Source: Fennellomyces sp. T-0311 (taxonomy: Eukaryota; Mucoromycota; Mucoromycetes; Mucorales; Lichtheimiaceae). From it: a stretch of 64,000 nucleotides of DNA. The position numbers were made by a program, and so were the translations under genes. Below are positions 1 to 11,300 of the stretch, one piece after another. The notes beneath the pieces were generated by a model that did no database searches, was not told the DNA's origin, and saw nothing but the letters and a program-made list of their open reading frames with translations. The stretch is from the NCBI GenBank assembly GCA_025266875.1, contig JALLLT010000053.1:124001-188000 (forward strand). The letters run 5' to 3'. Positions within the stretch are counted from its first letter, which is position 1. Each line of letters begins with the position of its first letter.

Positions 1-1
1 T

Positions 2-1425
2 GATTATCAGAATAAGGGCGACCCGCCTTGCCAGTATGAGCAGCTTTTGAAAGGCAGCAAGACAGTATTGGGCTGGAACGACCTTCCACTGACCACGGAT
101 GAACATGCAGTTATATCTATCAACTATACATCCGGATCGACAGGTAGACCCAAGGGTGTAATGGTATCCTACCGGGGATGTTACATGATGGCTGTCGGCA
201 TGTGCATACAGGCACATCTTACACCGGAGACAGTTTACCTCTGGACGCTACCGATGTTTCACTGCAATGGATGGAACTTCCCCTGGGCACTTGTATCTGT
301 TGGAGGTAAATATTGGGAATTAAAAAAAGAAATATGCACGGAATCTAATCTGTTGCCACAGCAACCCAAGTCATGTTGAATAAGCTCGATTATACCTATA
401 TTTGGAAACTTATCAAGGAGCTCGGAATCACACATTACTGCGGTGCACCTACAGTTCAAAATGAGATATCCATCCACAAGGATGCCACGCGTCTCAACTA
501 TACCCTTCTTGCCTTCAGCGGTGGTGCTCCGTTGGCGGCCAAAATTATCCGCAACCTCGACAACTTGAATATCTACCTCACTCAAGTCTATGGCCTGACG
601 GAAACTTACGGTCCTTGCGTACTGACGTATGACAAAGGATCTCTCACTCAATATCCCAAGGATCAGCATTTGAAGCTAACCGCGCGTCAAGGATACAATA
701 TCATCACACAAGACGAGGTCCGTGTGCTTGACCGGGAATCTGCAAAGGACGTGGAGGCAAACGGCAAACAAGTTGGCGAAATCTGTTTGGTAGGAAACGT
801 CACCATGTTAGGATACTATAACGACCCCGTGGAAACCGAGAAGGCCTTCAGAGCGGGTGTTTTCTGGACGGGCGATCTGGCAGTGAGACATCCCGATGGC
901 GTCATTGAAATCGTTGATCGATCCAAGGACGTGATTGTGTCTGGAGGCGAGAATATCAGTTCTATCGAAGTCGAAAACACAATTGTTATGATGGAAGAGG
1001 TTTCCGAATGGTAAGTAGTGTATTATTGCAGCGGGCGGAAGGTTTACAATGAAATATAGTGCTATCATTGCCGGGCCCGATGAAAAGTGGGGTGAACGTC
1101 CGTTTGCGTTTGTCGTTGTACGAGAAGGTTACACAGTTACCGAGAGTGGTGTTATCGCACACTGTCGCAACAACTTGGCCGGTTACAAGTGTCCTTCAAA
1201 GGTGATTTTTGTCGACAGTATTCCAAAAACGAGGTATGATTTTCTCTTATCACGAGGGATTGGCAAAGAATGCTAACGGTGATTCTGTTGTGTAGCACGG
1301 GTAAGCCAAGAAAATTAGGTTTTGGTACGTAACAAGATTAGGGCTAACACATGTGCATAGGTAAAACGCAAAAGTTTTTGATGCGCGAGAAACTCTGGAA
1401 ATCATACGAAAAGCGGGTTAACTAG
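2..1425 (+). CDS. Acyl-CoA synthetase (AMP-binding, adenylate-forming), 5'-truncated
   Basis: C-terminal part of an ANL-superfamily acyl-CoA synthetase that activates a carboxylic acid with ATP and CoA. The frame is open from base 2, so the N-terminus lies outside the window. Exons are 2-305, 362-1010, 1060-1233, 1296-1300 and 1361-1425. Visible motifs are the phosphate-binding loop YTSGSTGRPKGV, PMFHCNGW, YGLTETYGP, the TGDL hinge region, DRSKDVIVSGGENIS, and the C-terminal catalytic lysine in STGKTQKF. That last motif reads correctly only if a 5-nt exon (CACGG, 1296-1300) is spliced in. The introns are 49-62 nt, with CTAAC in the last two. The FHCNGW signature resembles the plant/fungal acyl-activating enzyme group, which takes short to medium-chain or aromatic acids. 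The substrate cannot be read from the sequence. The protein ends KRVN, so there is no PTS1 peroxisomal signal. Confidence 0.9.
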
Positions 1426-3285
1426 AACTTTATTACATATCATTAAAAAATCCCCACCCTTTAAAATAGAATGGTCTTCCAAGCTGCGTATACAGCTTTG
1501 TGTATCTTAACGACAGTGGTATTGACCCCGCTCTGATAGCATAAACCTGCCCAGTATTGCAGAATTCAGGTATACTGGTTAATATCCTTCCTTATGTACT
1601 AAGCATTTCAAGCTGCAAAAATACAACGATTTAGTGCGTATGGAAAGGGATGAACTAATTAGCCAAACACACTCTGTCCGCCATCTCATAAGCTTTAGAG
1701 AATATGTATCAAATGTCTTGTTGCAATCGGCTTCTCAAACGTCAAAATTAAGCAAACGATTGGCTTCCCTTCTATTTCCTTCCTGAGCTTTGTGAAAGCT
1801 GATTGTCATTGACCTTCGGACGCTCTCCAGCGGGTTGATTTATAATGGTGATGTAATAGTGTTTTGTATGTAAGATGTGAATAGTTACTGTTATTTAAAA
1901 TGCTATGTATTCAAATTGTATGCAGATCAATGAGCTAAGTAGTTCGATTTACAGAGGAGTTGGTGCAGCGAGACTAGTACTGCCCGCTTTTGATATACCA
2001 TGAGGTATTTATAATTGACGGACTCAGTGATGATGCCGACGGTCATATGCAAACGGTGCATATAAATGAATAAGTATTTACATGAAAGATGGAAGACGAA
2101 GACTATATGGAAAGAAATCGTTATATGGATGGTAGATGTGCAGTAATCTTTCTTTATTGTAACTTACAATGAATGACCACTAAATGATCGCTTTTAGCTA
2201 ATTGTTTTTTACGGCTGTGTCCCTGCATAATATTGCGTTTTAAACATCTCTGGTATAAAGGCCCATAGAAAATAGTTCAAACTTAAGATATCGGTGACGA
2301 GGAGGAGGAGGAGGAGGAGGAGGGTACGGGTTTGGTCTTGGAGGAAGTGATTGAGGTATGTTGGCTGATCGTCTTGAGTTTCTTTGGATTTTGCTTGGTA
2401 GATGTGTGCATAAGTGCAGGGCATCAGGTCTACGATTGTAAGGAAATGAGACTGGGTTAGTGACGATTTATAATACTGGATACTTTTTCCAGAGTTTCCT
2501 TTATAAGTTGCTAGCCCATTTTAAGTGGAGAAAGCAGGTGAAATACACAGAGGAGTCAGCACAAGCTGGGAGTTACGCTCAGTCAGGAAGCTTGGTTAGC
2601 TGACACAAATGTCCTTCGGGGCAATCAGTAATATCGTACTGCAAAAGTGAGCCTAGCAATGGTTTTTCTTATGAGAACTGGAGAAAAGTACATCGTCAGC
2701 TAATTTACTATTCTCCAGATACGACGAAACTACAGTACTTGAACTCATGATGACGTTCTGGCGTAATATATTCGATCCGCACCAGCATATCTTCGAATGT
2801 CTTCTGTTACTTTAAACCTAGTTCCATCGCGCCCTTGATGCCACTTCTGTCGCTCGACGTACCCGTCTCAACAGTCTCCAGCTCAACATTCCAATGCTGA
2901 AAAATATGTAGGGTGCATACAGCCCTTTGGGTACCATTATGAGCCAAATACAAACTGAATGTACCGAGGGATCACTGTAGTGAGTGTCGCCCAATAGCCA
3001 AGCAATCGGTGACGGTATAACTGTGCTGTGATCCGAGAAAACGAGAACACCTGTGGGCCGCCGAGCACTCTTCAAGGACCACGCGATCGCAACGCGGTCA
3101 GTATTGGGGCGGACCATATGTGGCAAGCTCAGCTCTTGACCGGTTTCTCAACTTCAACAACTACACTACCAAGATCTCAGGCTTTGGGTGTGGAGGTACT
3201 AAAGTACTGGGATGGCCAGACCCTTCGCTTCTATGCTCGAGCGCGCACCCAAGTTATATTCATTATTGTATTTGATTTGAAGCAG
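1426..3285. other. Intergenic, AT-rich, no supported gene
   Basis: About 1.9 kb between the synthetase stop and the 3' end of the aminotransferase. Only short open frames without recognisable motifs are present. A (GGA)n trinucleotide tract of about eight copies lies at 2299-2323. Confidence 0.6.
2299..2323. repeat. (GGA)n microsatellite
   Basis: About 8 consecutive GGA units in a non-coding AT-rich stretch. It is read directly from the sequence, and no function is implied. Confidence 0.85.
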
Positions 3286-4613
3286 TTATAGCTCCAGTAT
3301 TTTATATGCTCTCTGGTATATTTCCTCTTTCACTTGCTGCCGTAGAAACTCAATGTGCTCGCTGACTGGGAACACAACAGGGGCGCTACTTACACATATC
3401 AGCGGTTGCTCTTTGTTCCTCTCTCACTCGTATGTGTATATACCTGTTGTCATTGAAATAAAGGCCTTCAATAGGCAGCAGCAACCGGGAAGTGCCTAGT
3501 CGCACAGATCAGCAAACCATTGCTTGCAATTTAATTTACAACTCAACTGGTCAAAAAGCACCCTTGCCATTTGTTGGCCCGTGCGTCCCGGATTTGCGGA
3601 AAGCTCCATTCGATCGGGATTCTGTGCTTCTCACAGACCCGCATCACGATCTTCATCACCGTGCCAAGCAGCACGTGTTCAAGAGGGGCGCATTGGACAA
3701 CTGGCTTCCCGTCATCATCCGTCTTGACCGCAAAAAAGTTGGATGACATTCCTTCGTACAAGTTGCCCACATCGTCCACCAGTACCACTTCATTTACATC
3801 CTGCGCCTTGCTTTTCTCCAACCCTGCACGATCTCTAGGTTACAAACGATCGTGAGGAATCCCTTCCCAGTCCATTCTTATTGTCCTACCTGACCCATTG
3901 CGAGTCCTTCACGACAGGCGTACTGCGCAACTTGTTTTCCACCTCAACTTTGACGCGCTGTTGCAAAGGAGCTGAAAGCGGTGAGAACTGGGCTGCAAAG
4001 CAAGGCCTACGTTGCTATGCGGCAATCTTAGTAACAGGGCAGTTGGCGTGGTAAAAGGATCAGTACCTCATGGGAATAGCCAACAATGACGGTGACTTTG
4101 GTCTCCTGTTCCGTGTGCTCAAATGCAGAGAGCCCGGTCCGGAGTAGCGGCACGAGTCTCGCTTGAAGGGCTGATACATTCCGAAAAGATGCCAAGTCGC
4201 TGCTCACGTGTTGTGGTTCTGCCTCAGCGCCTTCAGGAACAAACTTCATAAGCGAGAGTGAATTGGTTAAGCGCTTCATATGGGAATCAAGTTCAACAAC
4301 TGCCACTTTCTGCACAGTCCGCATGCCAGTGTAGGCACCTTGGCAGCGGCATGTTAATTAAGCACGATAAATGGGGGCGATTACTGCTAACCTCGAGGAA
4401 ACGACAGCACAAAGTCATTGGCAGTAATGTTGTCGGCGTGTCGAATAGCATAATTAGCGCGCGCGCCAATCTCTATAGGATTGATCTGCTCGACAATGAC
4501 TAAGGAGCAATGAATTAAGCTGAGTGAATGTGGTACATGTGTGTGGGCTGGAACTCACGGCTCGAGAAGTTGGTTGAAGTCATGAACAGTCGGGTGAAAA
4601 GGGAACAACGCAT
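3286..4613 (-). CDS. Class IV (fold-type IV) PLP aminotransferase-like protein
   Basis: A 333-residue protein in seven exons: 4559-4613, 4392-4499, 4067-4338, 3890-4014, 3548-3834, 3444-3495 and 3286-3388. Introns are 52-59 nt and all junctions keep frame. Blocks match the aminotransferase class IV / D-amino-acid aminotransferase-like family: GAYTGMRTV, LDSHMKRLTNSL, VKDSQWVRDR (its Lys is the candidate PLP ligand), NEVVLVDD, YEGMSSNFFAV, CAPLEHVLLGTVMKIV, CFLTSTSRLLLPIEG. Relatives with this layout occur in plants and fungi and act on D- or branched-chain amino acids or aminodeoxychorismate. The substrate here is unknown. The chosen start is the first in-frame Met of exon 1. It is a short N-terminus without a clear targeting signal. 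It lies tail-to-head with the LAMMER kinase, whose stop is 74 bp away at 4688. Confidence 0.85.
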
Positions 4614-4687
4614 AGAGAACACTTTTTCCTAGGCGGGTACAGCAAATCAATTTGATTGGTGCTCTGTAAGGTATCTTTTATACGAAT

Positions 4688-6429
4688 TCAAAGTGACTCA
4701 GTGGACGATGGAGGAGGGGTTGGCTCTTCGACATGTCCGAATTCATCGAAACGAGTGTGGAAGAATGGATGGGCGAGGGCTTGTCTGGGGGTGATACGTT
4801 TTTTTGGGCAGTAAGTCAGCATCTTCTGAAGGAGGTCCAGAAACAGCCGATTGAATTGTGTCGTCGGTGCAACCTTGTCCTATTGCAACTGCTCAGTCTG
4901 CCGCCGCCGAACACACACGTGTCGCTTACCGCCAGTGGTTTGGTATCTGCAAAGTATTCGCGCGACTTGTAGCTCGTGCTTTTATCGGGGTATCGTGTGC
5001 GGCCGTTGTAGAAGTACTTTTTGGCCTCGGGGCTGGCGCTGCGGATCAACTGTGGCGGGAACTTGCCGAGTACAACCTCCATCATCGCAAGGTGCTCCAG
5101 ATTCTCATGGGTCTGGAACAGAGCGTCACCGGTGAACAGCTCCACCAGCACGCATCCGATCGACCAGATATCGCACGGGTAGGACCAGCCAGTGCCCAAA
5201 ATGATCTCCGGTGCGCGGTAGTGTCTCGTCGAGACGATCGATGAATGGTACTCGTCTTCAAACGTGGCTGAGCCAAAATCGATCAATTGGATTTTGGTGC
5301 TGAGGAGCACTTGCTTGACCCATTTCTGGAGATGGGGCGAATCAGCCATGTTATATTATTAATAGCCTAACATACCTGCTCTTTGCCGTTCTCAATCGTC
5401 CGTACCGTCGCAGTCCGGCTTGCACTGCTGACGAGCATGATGTTTTCTGGCTTAAGATCGGTGTGCACTAGCTTTTGGTCGTGCAGGTCTAGAGTGTGTC
5501 GCCGAGCGGTGAGTGGCGACACAATAGGCAAGCGCAAACGATATCGGCTTACATGCAACGCTTTGCAAAATCTGATGGGCCATGTCCTGCACGTGGGCCA
5601 ATGGAAAAGGATGAAAATCGTTGAATTTCAAGAAATCAAACACGGACTGGTCGAGCATATCAAACACCATACACACATGGTCGTAATGTGAAAACGTGCC
5701 ACGAAGCTGGATGCATTGGCTGACATTTTTTTAGCGAACCAGCAACAGCTCTCGCGTACACATCGCTTACTGCTTGTTCGAGGGATCGTGTTCCTTTAGT
5801 GTTTCGAGTACCCGTATTTCAATCTTGCTCGCCTCGCGGTATTTTGGGACCGCACGGATCACCTTGACGGCAACATAATCGCCTAGTAGCGTATCCTTGC
5901 ATTTGAACACTTGGCCAAAGGTGCCCTTGCCGAGCTCTGCGACGGTTTTGTCTGCCCAGCCAGCACGTCATCCACAACGATGCCGAAAAAAATAGTAATA
6001 AATTTAAGAACGCTTACATCGGCCTTTGAGAATATAATTGGCGCGGAAGATAAGGTGGCCGTCTTTATCATCGATGCATGGATACTATTGAAATCATCAG
6101 TACTCGTCATGCCTTTGGTTGCAAGACGGGGCTTACTTTGAGGCTGGCAGTCGATGGGGCCGCCACCGGTTGCTCGGCTAAAGTTTTGTATACATATGTG
6201 TGTGGGCAAAATTTAAGGGGAAAGTCATGGCTATTTTACCTTGCACCCGCTTCTTGGTCACCACTGGTCCGTCTTGCGGCCGTTTTCGTTTGGAGCGCGT
6301 GCACTGTGCAGGCGGAAGCGGCGGGCTATCTTCAATCACGATCACTTCTTTAGGATAGCCGTTCTTGTAAAACGTCGGCCAGTCAACGCCTCGTCGCCTA
6401 GGAACCGCCGTTACTGGAAGAGCGCACAT
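4688..6429 (-). CDS. LAMMER (CLK-type) dual-specificity protein kinase
   Basis: A 448-residue CMGC kinase of the LAMMER/CLK family (yeast Kns1, fission yeast Lkh1), which phosphorylates SR-type splicing factors and links nutrient or stress signals to growth. Eight exons: 6240-6429, 6137-6177, 6018-6084, 5771-5951, 5553-5719, 5376-5488, 4930-5325 and 4688-4879. The fungal LAMMER N-terminal block [20 protein letters not shown] is present, then DDKDGHLIF. The glycine loop is GKGTFGQV (about 107-114), the ATP lysine AVK129, the catalytic loop HTDLKPEN (D226), then DFG (269-271) and the APE region. The hallmark motif is [11 protein letters not shown] (330-340), where the family usually has Arg before I/V-L-G. 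Start 6429 is the first in-frame Met after an upstream stop. The gene is divergent from the ABC ATPase across 213 bp. Confidence 0.93.
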
Positions 6430-6642
6430 TGTTGCCAGTCAGAATGATTGCAATGGAGAAATGTGGGTTGGAAAAAAAGAGCGAAGAGAAGAGAGAGAGA
6501 AAAAAAAGTGAGCAGTGTCGAAAAGGGAAAGTGTCAGCTCCCCTTCTGCCGTGTCCCCCCCCCCCATTATTGTTTGCTTGCAAAGGAGAAACCGGTGCAT
6601 ATAATTTGCTGGAGCTTATATCACTTTTCCGCCGTTTCATCC
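6430..6642. promoter_or_regulatory. Divergent promoter between LAMMER kinase and ABC ATPase
   Basis: 213 bp separate the two start codons. The region holds a long GA-rich purine tract (about 6478-6512) and an 11-C homopolymer (6555-6565). These tracts are typical of nucleosome-depleted fungal promoters. The regulatory role is inferred from position only. Confidence 0.5.
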
Positions 6643-7514
6643 ATGTCGCCTCTATTTGAAGCACACGGCGTGTCCATGCGCCTCGGCGAAGGCCGCTGGC
6701 TTTTCAAGGACATTGATATCGAGTTAAACGAACGCGAAATTATAGTCCTGCAAGGTCCCAGCGGCACTGGGTAACAAGAGAAAAAATTTTCCCATATAAC
6801 ACCTTTGCCTCTCACACACAGACATATCATCCCTGTAGCAAGACGACACTGCTCAAGTGTCTCGCGGAGCTGATCCCCTACACGGACGGCTCAAGCAAGC
6901 TCTTGGGCAAGACTCCCGACGACTATAGCATTCCGGTGTGGCGCTCACGTGTCATGTATATTCCTCAGCGACCCACAGCCCATCCAGGCTGCCCACTCGA
7001 TTTGTTTAACATTGTCAAAAAATACTCCAGCCAAAAGTCCAAAAAGGATGTGGGCGACCCCGTACATATCGGCCTAAACTGGAATCTGTCCGAATCGCAC
7101 TTTACGGAAAAGTGGAGTAATTTGTCCGGTGGCGAGATGCAACGTTGTGCGCTCGCCATAGCACTGTGTTTCAACCCAGACGTGCTTTTACTCGATGGTA
7201 TTTGGACCCTACTCAAGTTGTATGTGCAAGAAGGATTTAATCGGTTATCATACACAGAACCTACCTCGGCACTAGATCCAGACTCTGCTGAAAAAGTTGA
7301 ATCTGATCTAAAAAAGTTTGCTTGTATCTGGGTCACTCATGATGATCGGCAGGCCGATCGTGTCGCCACAAAGCGTATCAAACTCACTCGCTCGCACCCA
7401 CCTACGCCCGCTGATTCAGACACAGAGCAAGAGCAGCTTACAACCCCACCACATCGCTCGAGACGTCTTTCTCCAAGTGCTATCCGAGACCGTTTAGCCG
7501 TTGATATGACTTGA
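6643..7514 (+). CDS. Small ABC-type ATPase, single nucleotide-binding domain (FetA/YbbL or STAR1-like)
   Basis: A 247-residue soluble ABC ATPase with no membrane domain. Exons are 6643-6770, 6839-7197 and 7258-7514. Walker A is GPSGTGKT (38-45), split by intron 1. The Q-loop region is MYIPQRP (82-88), the signature LSGGE (138-142), Walker B plus catalytic Glu LLLDEP (159-164, restored only after removing intron 2), D-loop SALD, H-loop WVTHDD (H190). A short basic Ser/Pro-rich tail follows. The combination of IPQRP..HPGCP and the stand-alone NBD resembles bacterial FetA/YbbL and plant STAR1, which pair with an UPF0014 permease. No such permease gene is in this window, so the partner assignment is inference. 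It could also be another soluble ABC subfamily. Confidence 0.85.
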
Positions 7515-8326
7515 ATAATTTCTACGGTAAAGCGCGGTGGTTTACATGTATTCTGAGGAAACCAAACTCGCTTTTTCGGGTCCGCTAGTAATTTAAGGCT
7601 TCAAATAAAGTATGCTCAACAGTGAAATCGATAGAACGAGAGATTCAGGTTGCTTCTTAAAGCGTAAATGTCATTTCAGAAAGTGATTATTTAGAATTCT
7701 AGTGGGTTTACTATCATTCCAGCGATATTCATAATATAATGGTTACAGTACGTAGCATTGCAGAAAGCGTATACTTTCGCCGATATCGGTCGAATAGGAT
7801 CGAAGGTACCTCACTGATCATTCCAGCTGGTTTGGTACTAGTTCTTTAAAAGCAATCTCGTTGTTGGTATTACCTAATACAGACCGTCAATCTAGTAAGT
7901 TAGCAAACTGGATGAGTTAAGGAAACAGGATACGTATTACATTGAAGCTACGAAAGTGTGTAGGAGACTACAGTCGGCTCACATAGCGTATGTACAACAA
8001 ACAGGTCGATACACAATATGACTTAACTTTATCTATGCATGAAATTTAGGTATGTAGTAGAGATTGCGCTGAGCTTGTGAAACCAAGTCGGTTGAAACGT
8101 TGACAAACTTTGGCATTTCTCGACAGCTTCTGGTCGTAATCACTGTGATACTTCTAATCGCTTAATTCAAAGCATTGCGCCGCGGTTGCGTTAAAAGAGT
8201 AGGAAGCTTATAAGCTTTGCATCAGTAGGCTTGAAAGGTGGATCCATTCACCAAAAAAAATTATATTCTTAAACGCAAAACACTGATAGACTAGAAATAA
8301 ATACAAAAGAGGGGGAGAAAATATAA
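7515..8326. other. Intergenic, no gene seen
   Basis: About 0.8 kb between two 3' ends (ABC ATPase and chitin synthase). No open frame with coding character and no repeat. Confidence 0.6.
7604..7609 (+). terminator. Canonical AATAAA polyadenylation hexamer after ABC ATPase gene
   Basis: AATAAA lies 90 nt past the stop codon of the ABC gene on the coding strand, a plausible 3'-end signal. Confidence 0.5.
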
Positions 8327-11300
8327 TTACATGCGACCTTGTAATACATTTTCGATGCATGCATTAATATAATCCTTGCGGCCCGCCATGGGCACGCCAA
8401 ACACATTCTGCAGTTCTTCACGCACTTGTTTCTTGGTGACCTTGGTCAGATCCGCCGAGGCAAGGATGCGCTTGACTTCGCTCAAGATTTCTTCGTTCGA
8501 GGGACCGTTGTTGAAATCTTCCATGAGCAGAGAGTGGCTGCTTCCGTGCACGGACGCTGGAGGAGGTGGGGGTTGCATCATGAAAGACGACGAGGACGCC
8601 ATCATAGAGGGTCGCTGCTGTGACGCCATCGATGAGCGCATATGAGGTTGAGACGACGTGTATGGCATCATGGGTATCGATGCAGACGACGGCATCATGA
8701 CACTGCCTGCGTCCGCATACATGCCCGCATTATTGCTGTTATTGTTGTTCATCATCATGCTGTGGGTATACATGCTCATGTTGTCGTTGGCTGGTGCGCC
8801 TCCGTAAACGCTCTCATTCATTGGTGTAGCAGCGCCGCGTGCTCGGCTACGATGTGTGTAACTGCTGCGACTGCTGCTTCCTTGTGACATACCATCGCTC
8901 CAGTAATCGTCCGCAAGCAGCATTTTCTCATATTGCGACCAGGTCATTGTTGGAATTGACTTGGGATCAAACTCGCCTTCGTCCACGACTTGCAGTTTCT
9001 TGCCCTTTTCACCGACCACAATACGTGTGTTACCCCAAGAGAAATCGTCAAAGTGCCAGTATGAATAGATTGGAATGTAGAACCAGAACACTGGGATGGC
9101 GAGGATAGACACCAACATCCACAGAATGTACTCCCAGCGACGCTTGACAATGAACAGAATAGCCTGGAGACCGTATGTACCGGCTAACACAGCGATTGTC
9201 AGGTATGGGACGGTGTCCTCAATCTGGGTGAGCTTGTAAATCAGGTAGCCAAGGTAACCGACAATGGCTGGCATCACCAAGGTACTGATCAGATCGAGCA
9301 TGACAATAAAGCGCATGGAGAAACAGCAGAAACCGCACAATCGAGGCAAGAAGGCCAGCTCGCCAAGGTTGTGAATAGTTGAGTTGATCCATCGTCGTCG
9401 CTGAGAAACCAAGATGCTCCACAGATCCGGTGCATTGGTCTTACATTGTGCATCGGCCGCAAACTTCGTTTTGAAGTTGGGGAAGTGCTTCAGCAACAGG
9501 GTTGTCAGGTATCGATCTTCACCAAGGTGCAGTAAATTCTTCTTGTGTAACGTGTCGACCTTGTTGATCTGGTAGTCTGCTATGATTTCGTTGCTGCAGA
9601 ACAATGGGCGCTTGCCATCAACAGTACGGATACGGTACATAGTGAAACAACCAGGCAAACAGGTAACTGTTGAGAACAGGGACTCGAAAGCTTTGATCAT
9701 ATGATGGGAAATGAAGTACTCGTACACCTGAATCATTGTTGTCCATGTTGCCTTCTCGTTCGAAAGGGTCGTTTCACCGCAAACACCAATGATCTTGGAG
9801 TCGTGAGCCATCGATGAAGCTAAGAAAGTCATACCATCAGGCATAACTTCTGTATCGGCATCCACCATGAGCACGTATTCATAGAGAGCAGGGCTGACAC
9901 CAATAACATTCTTCATTTGATGGTAAATCTCGAGCTGTAGAGGCGTCATGGGTGCATCAAAGTGCACGCGATTCAGGAATTGCATCAGGATCAACTGAGA
10001 ATCTCGTTTGCCACGGTTGCCAGGCTTCGAGCGTTCAGTAGGCTTGCCACACTTGACCACAACCAGATAGGGGACAACGTGACCAGATGTTTCGTATAAA
10101 CCAGAGTAAATCTTGCCCATGTTGTGCTGCTTCTGGCCTTCGCCTACCGAAACGAAAGACAATGGCTCGGGGTCCACCTGTGGATCAACGCCCAGAATAT
10201 CCAACACAATGCGCGGTGTGGGTTTGTCGTTACCGCTACCAACAATCATGCCATCGCAAATCACAAATAGCAACTTGCGTTTGTCGTCGTATCGGAGTGT
10301 CGCAATCGAATCGATCGTCTTCCGCAGCGATTCTTCGTCCTCGGTATAGCAAGTAACTTGGGTGATGATGAACTTGTCGAGCTCCTCCGGGACACGGCTG
10401 CTACCCAGTCGGAAGGCTGCCAGGAACTTGAACACGATGACAGCGCAAAGCAAACAGGTGACGATCAAGAGAAGATAGGTCGAGAACTGACACTTCGGCG
10501 AGTTACGGCCATCAACCATGCCCACAAAGAACAGGTTGCGCAGACATACCAGCTGGCGTTGCTTGGCAGCATTGCTTAGAGGTAGCTTGTGGAAATCATC
10601 AGTCACATCACCACCACTCTTCTGTCGGAACAGGTTCACGACAGACCGGTCCATAAAATCGAGATCGACACCAGCTGGGGGTTGCTCACCAGGAGGTGCA
10701 GATGTGTAACGACCGCCCATTTCGTACGCCGTCAGATCGTAGATATGGTTGTCGATGGTGGCCCATTTGCGCGTTGTTCGGATGTTATTGACGTTGGTCT
10801 CGCTAGACGCCTGATCACTGATTGCCTTGGGCTCGTAACCCATGTGTCCAATCTTGTAGTTGCGACGCAACATGGTCATCTGCTGATAGTACCAATCAGG
10901 TTGATACTTGCCAGACGAGTAGCGGAAGTCGTGATACTTGGCATTGTCATCTGTAGAATTGATCTGGTAGTTGAGCGATACGGCCTCGTTGACCTCGCCC
11001 GTGACTCCTTGACACAGCGCAGATACTTGCACCGGGAATAGGTCGGTAACATCCTGGCCGCCGTACTCCAAAATGGTGTCGGTTGGAATGACGTTGCTGG
11101 GGTAGTGATGCGGGGCAAAGTTTGTGAGATCAAATACTTCGCCACGGATGGCAACATACGCCTTTTCCTTTTCACTGTAGCCCGCCAGTTCGCTGTTCGA
11201 GAACACAGCTTGATGTGGACATACAATCTCACCGAAGAAGACCAGGAACCAGATAATGAATGCGCACAAGAATAAAATAATCATACACAGAGCCACCTTT

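Noticed and set aside
2818..3291. Short open frames on both strands near the aminotransferase 3' end
   Set aside because: No motif, no splice support, and they oppose each other.
4880..4929. C-terminus of the kinase ending at 4816 by reading through the intron
   Set aside because: Removing 4880-4929 restores the kinase end block ([19 protein letters not shown] and ALAHPFF), which the read-through lacks.
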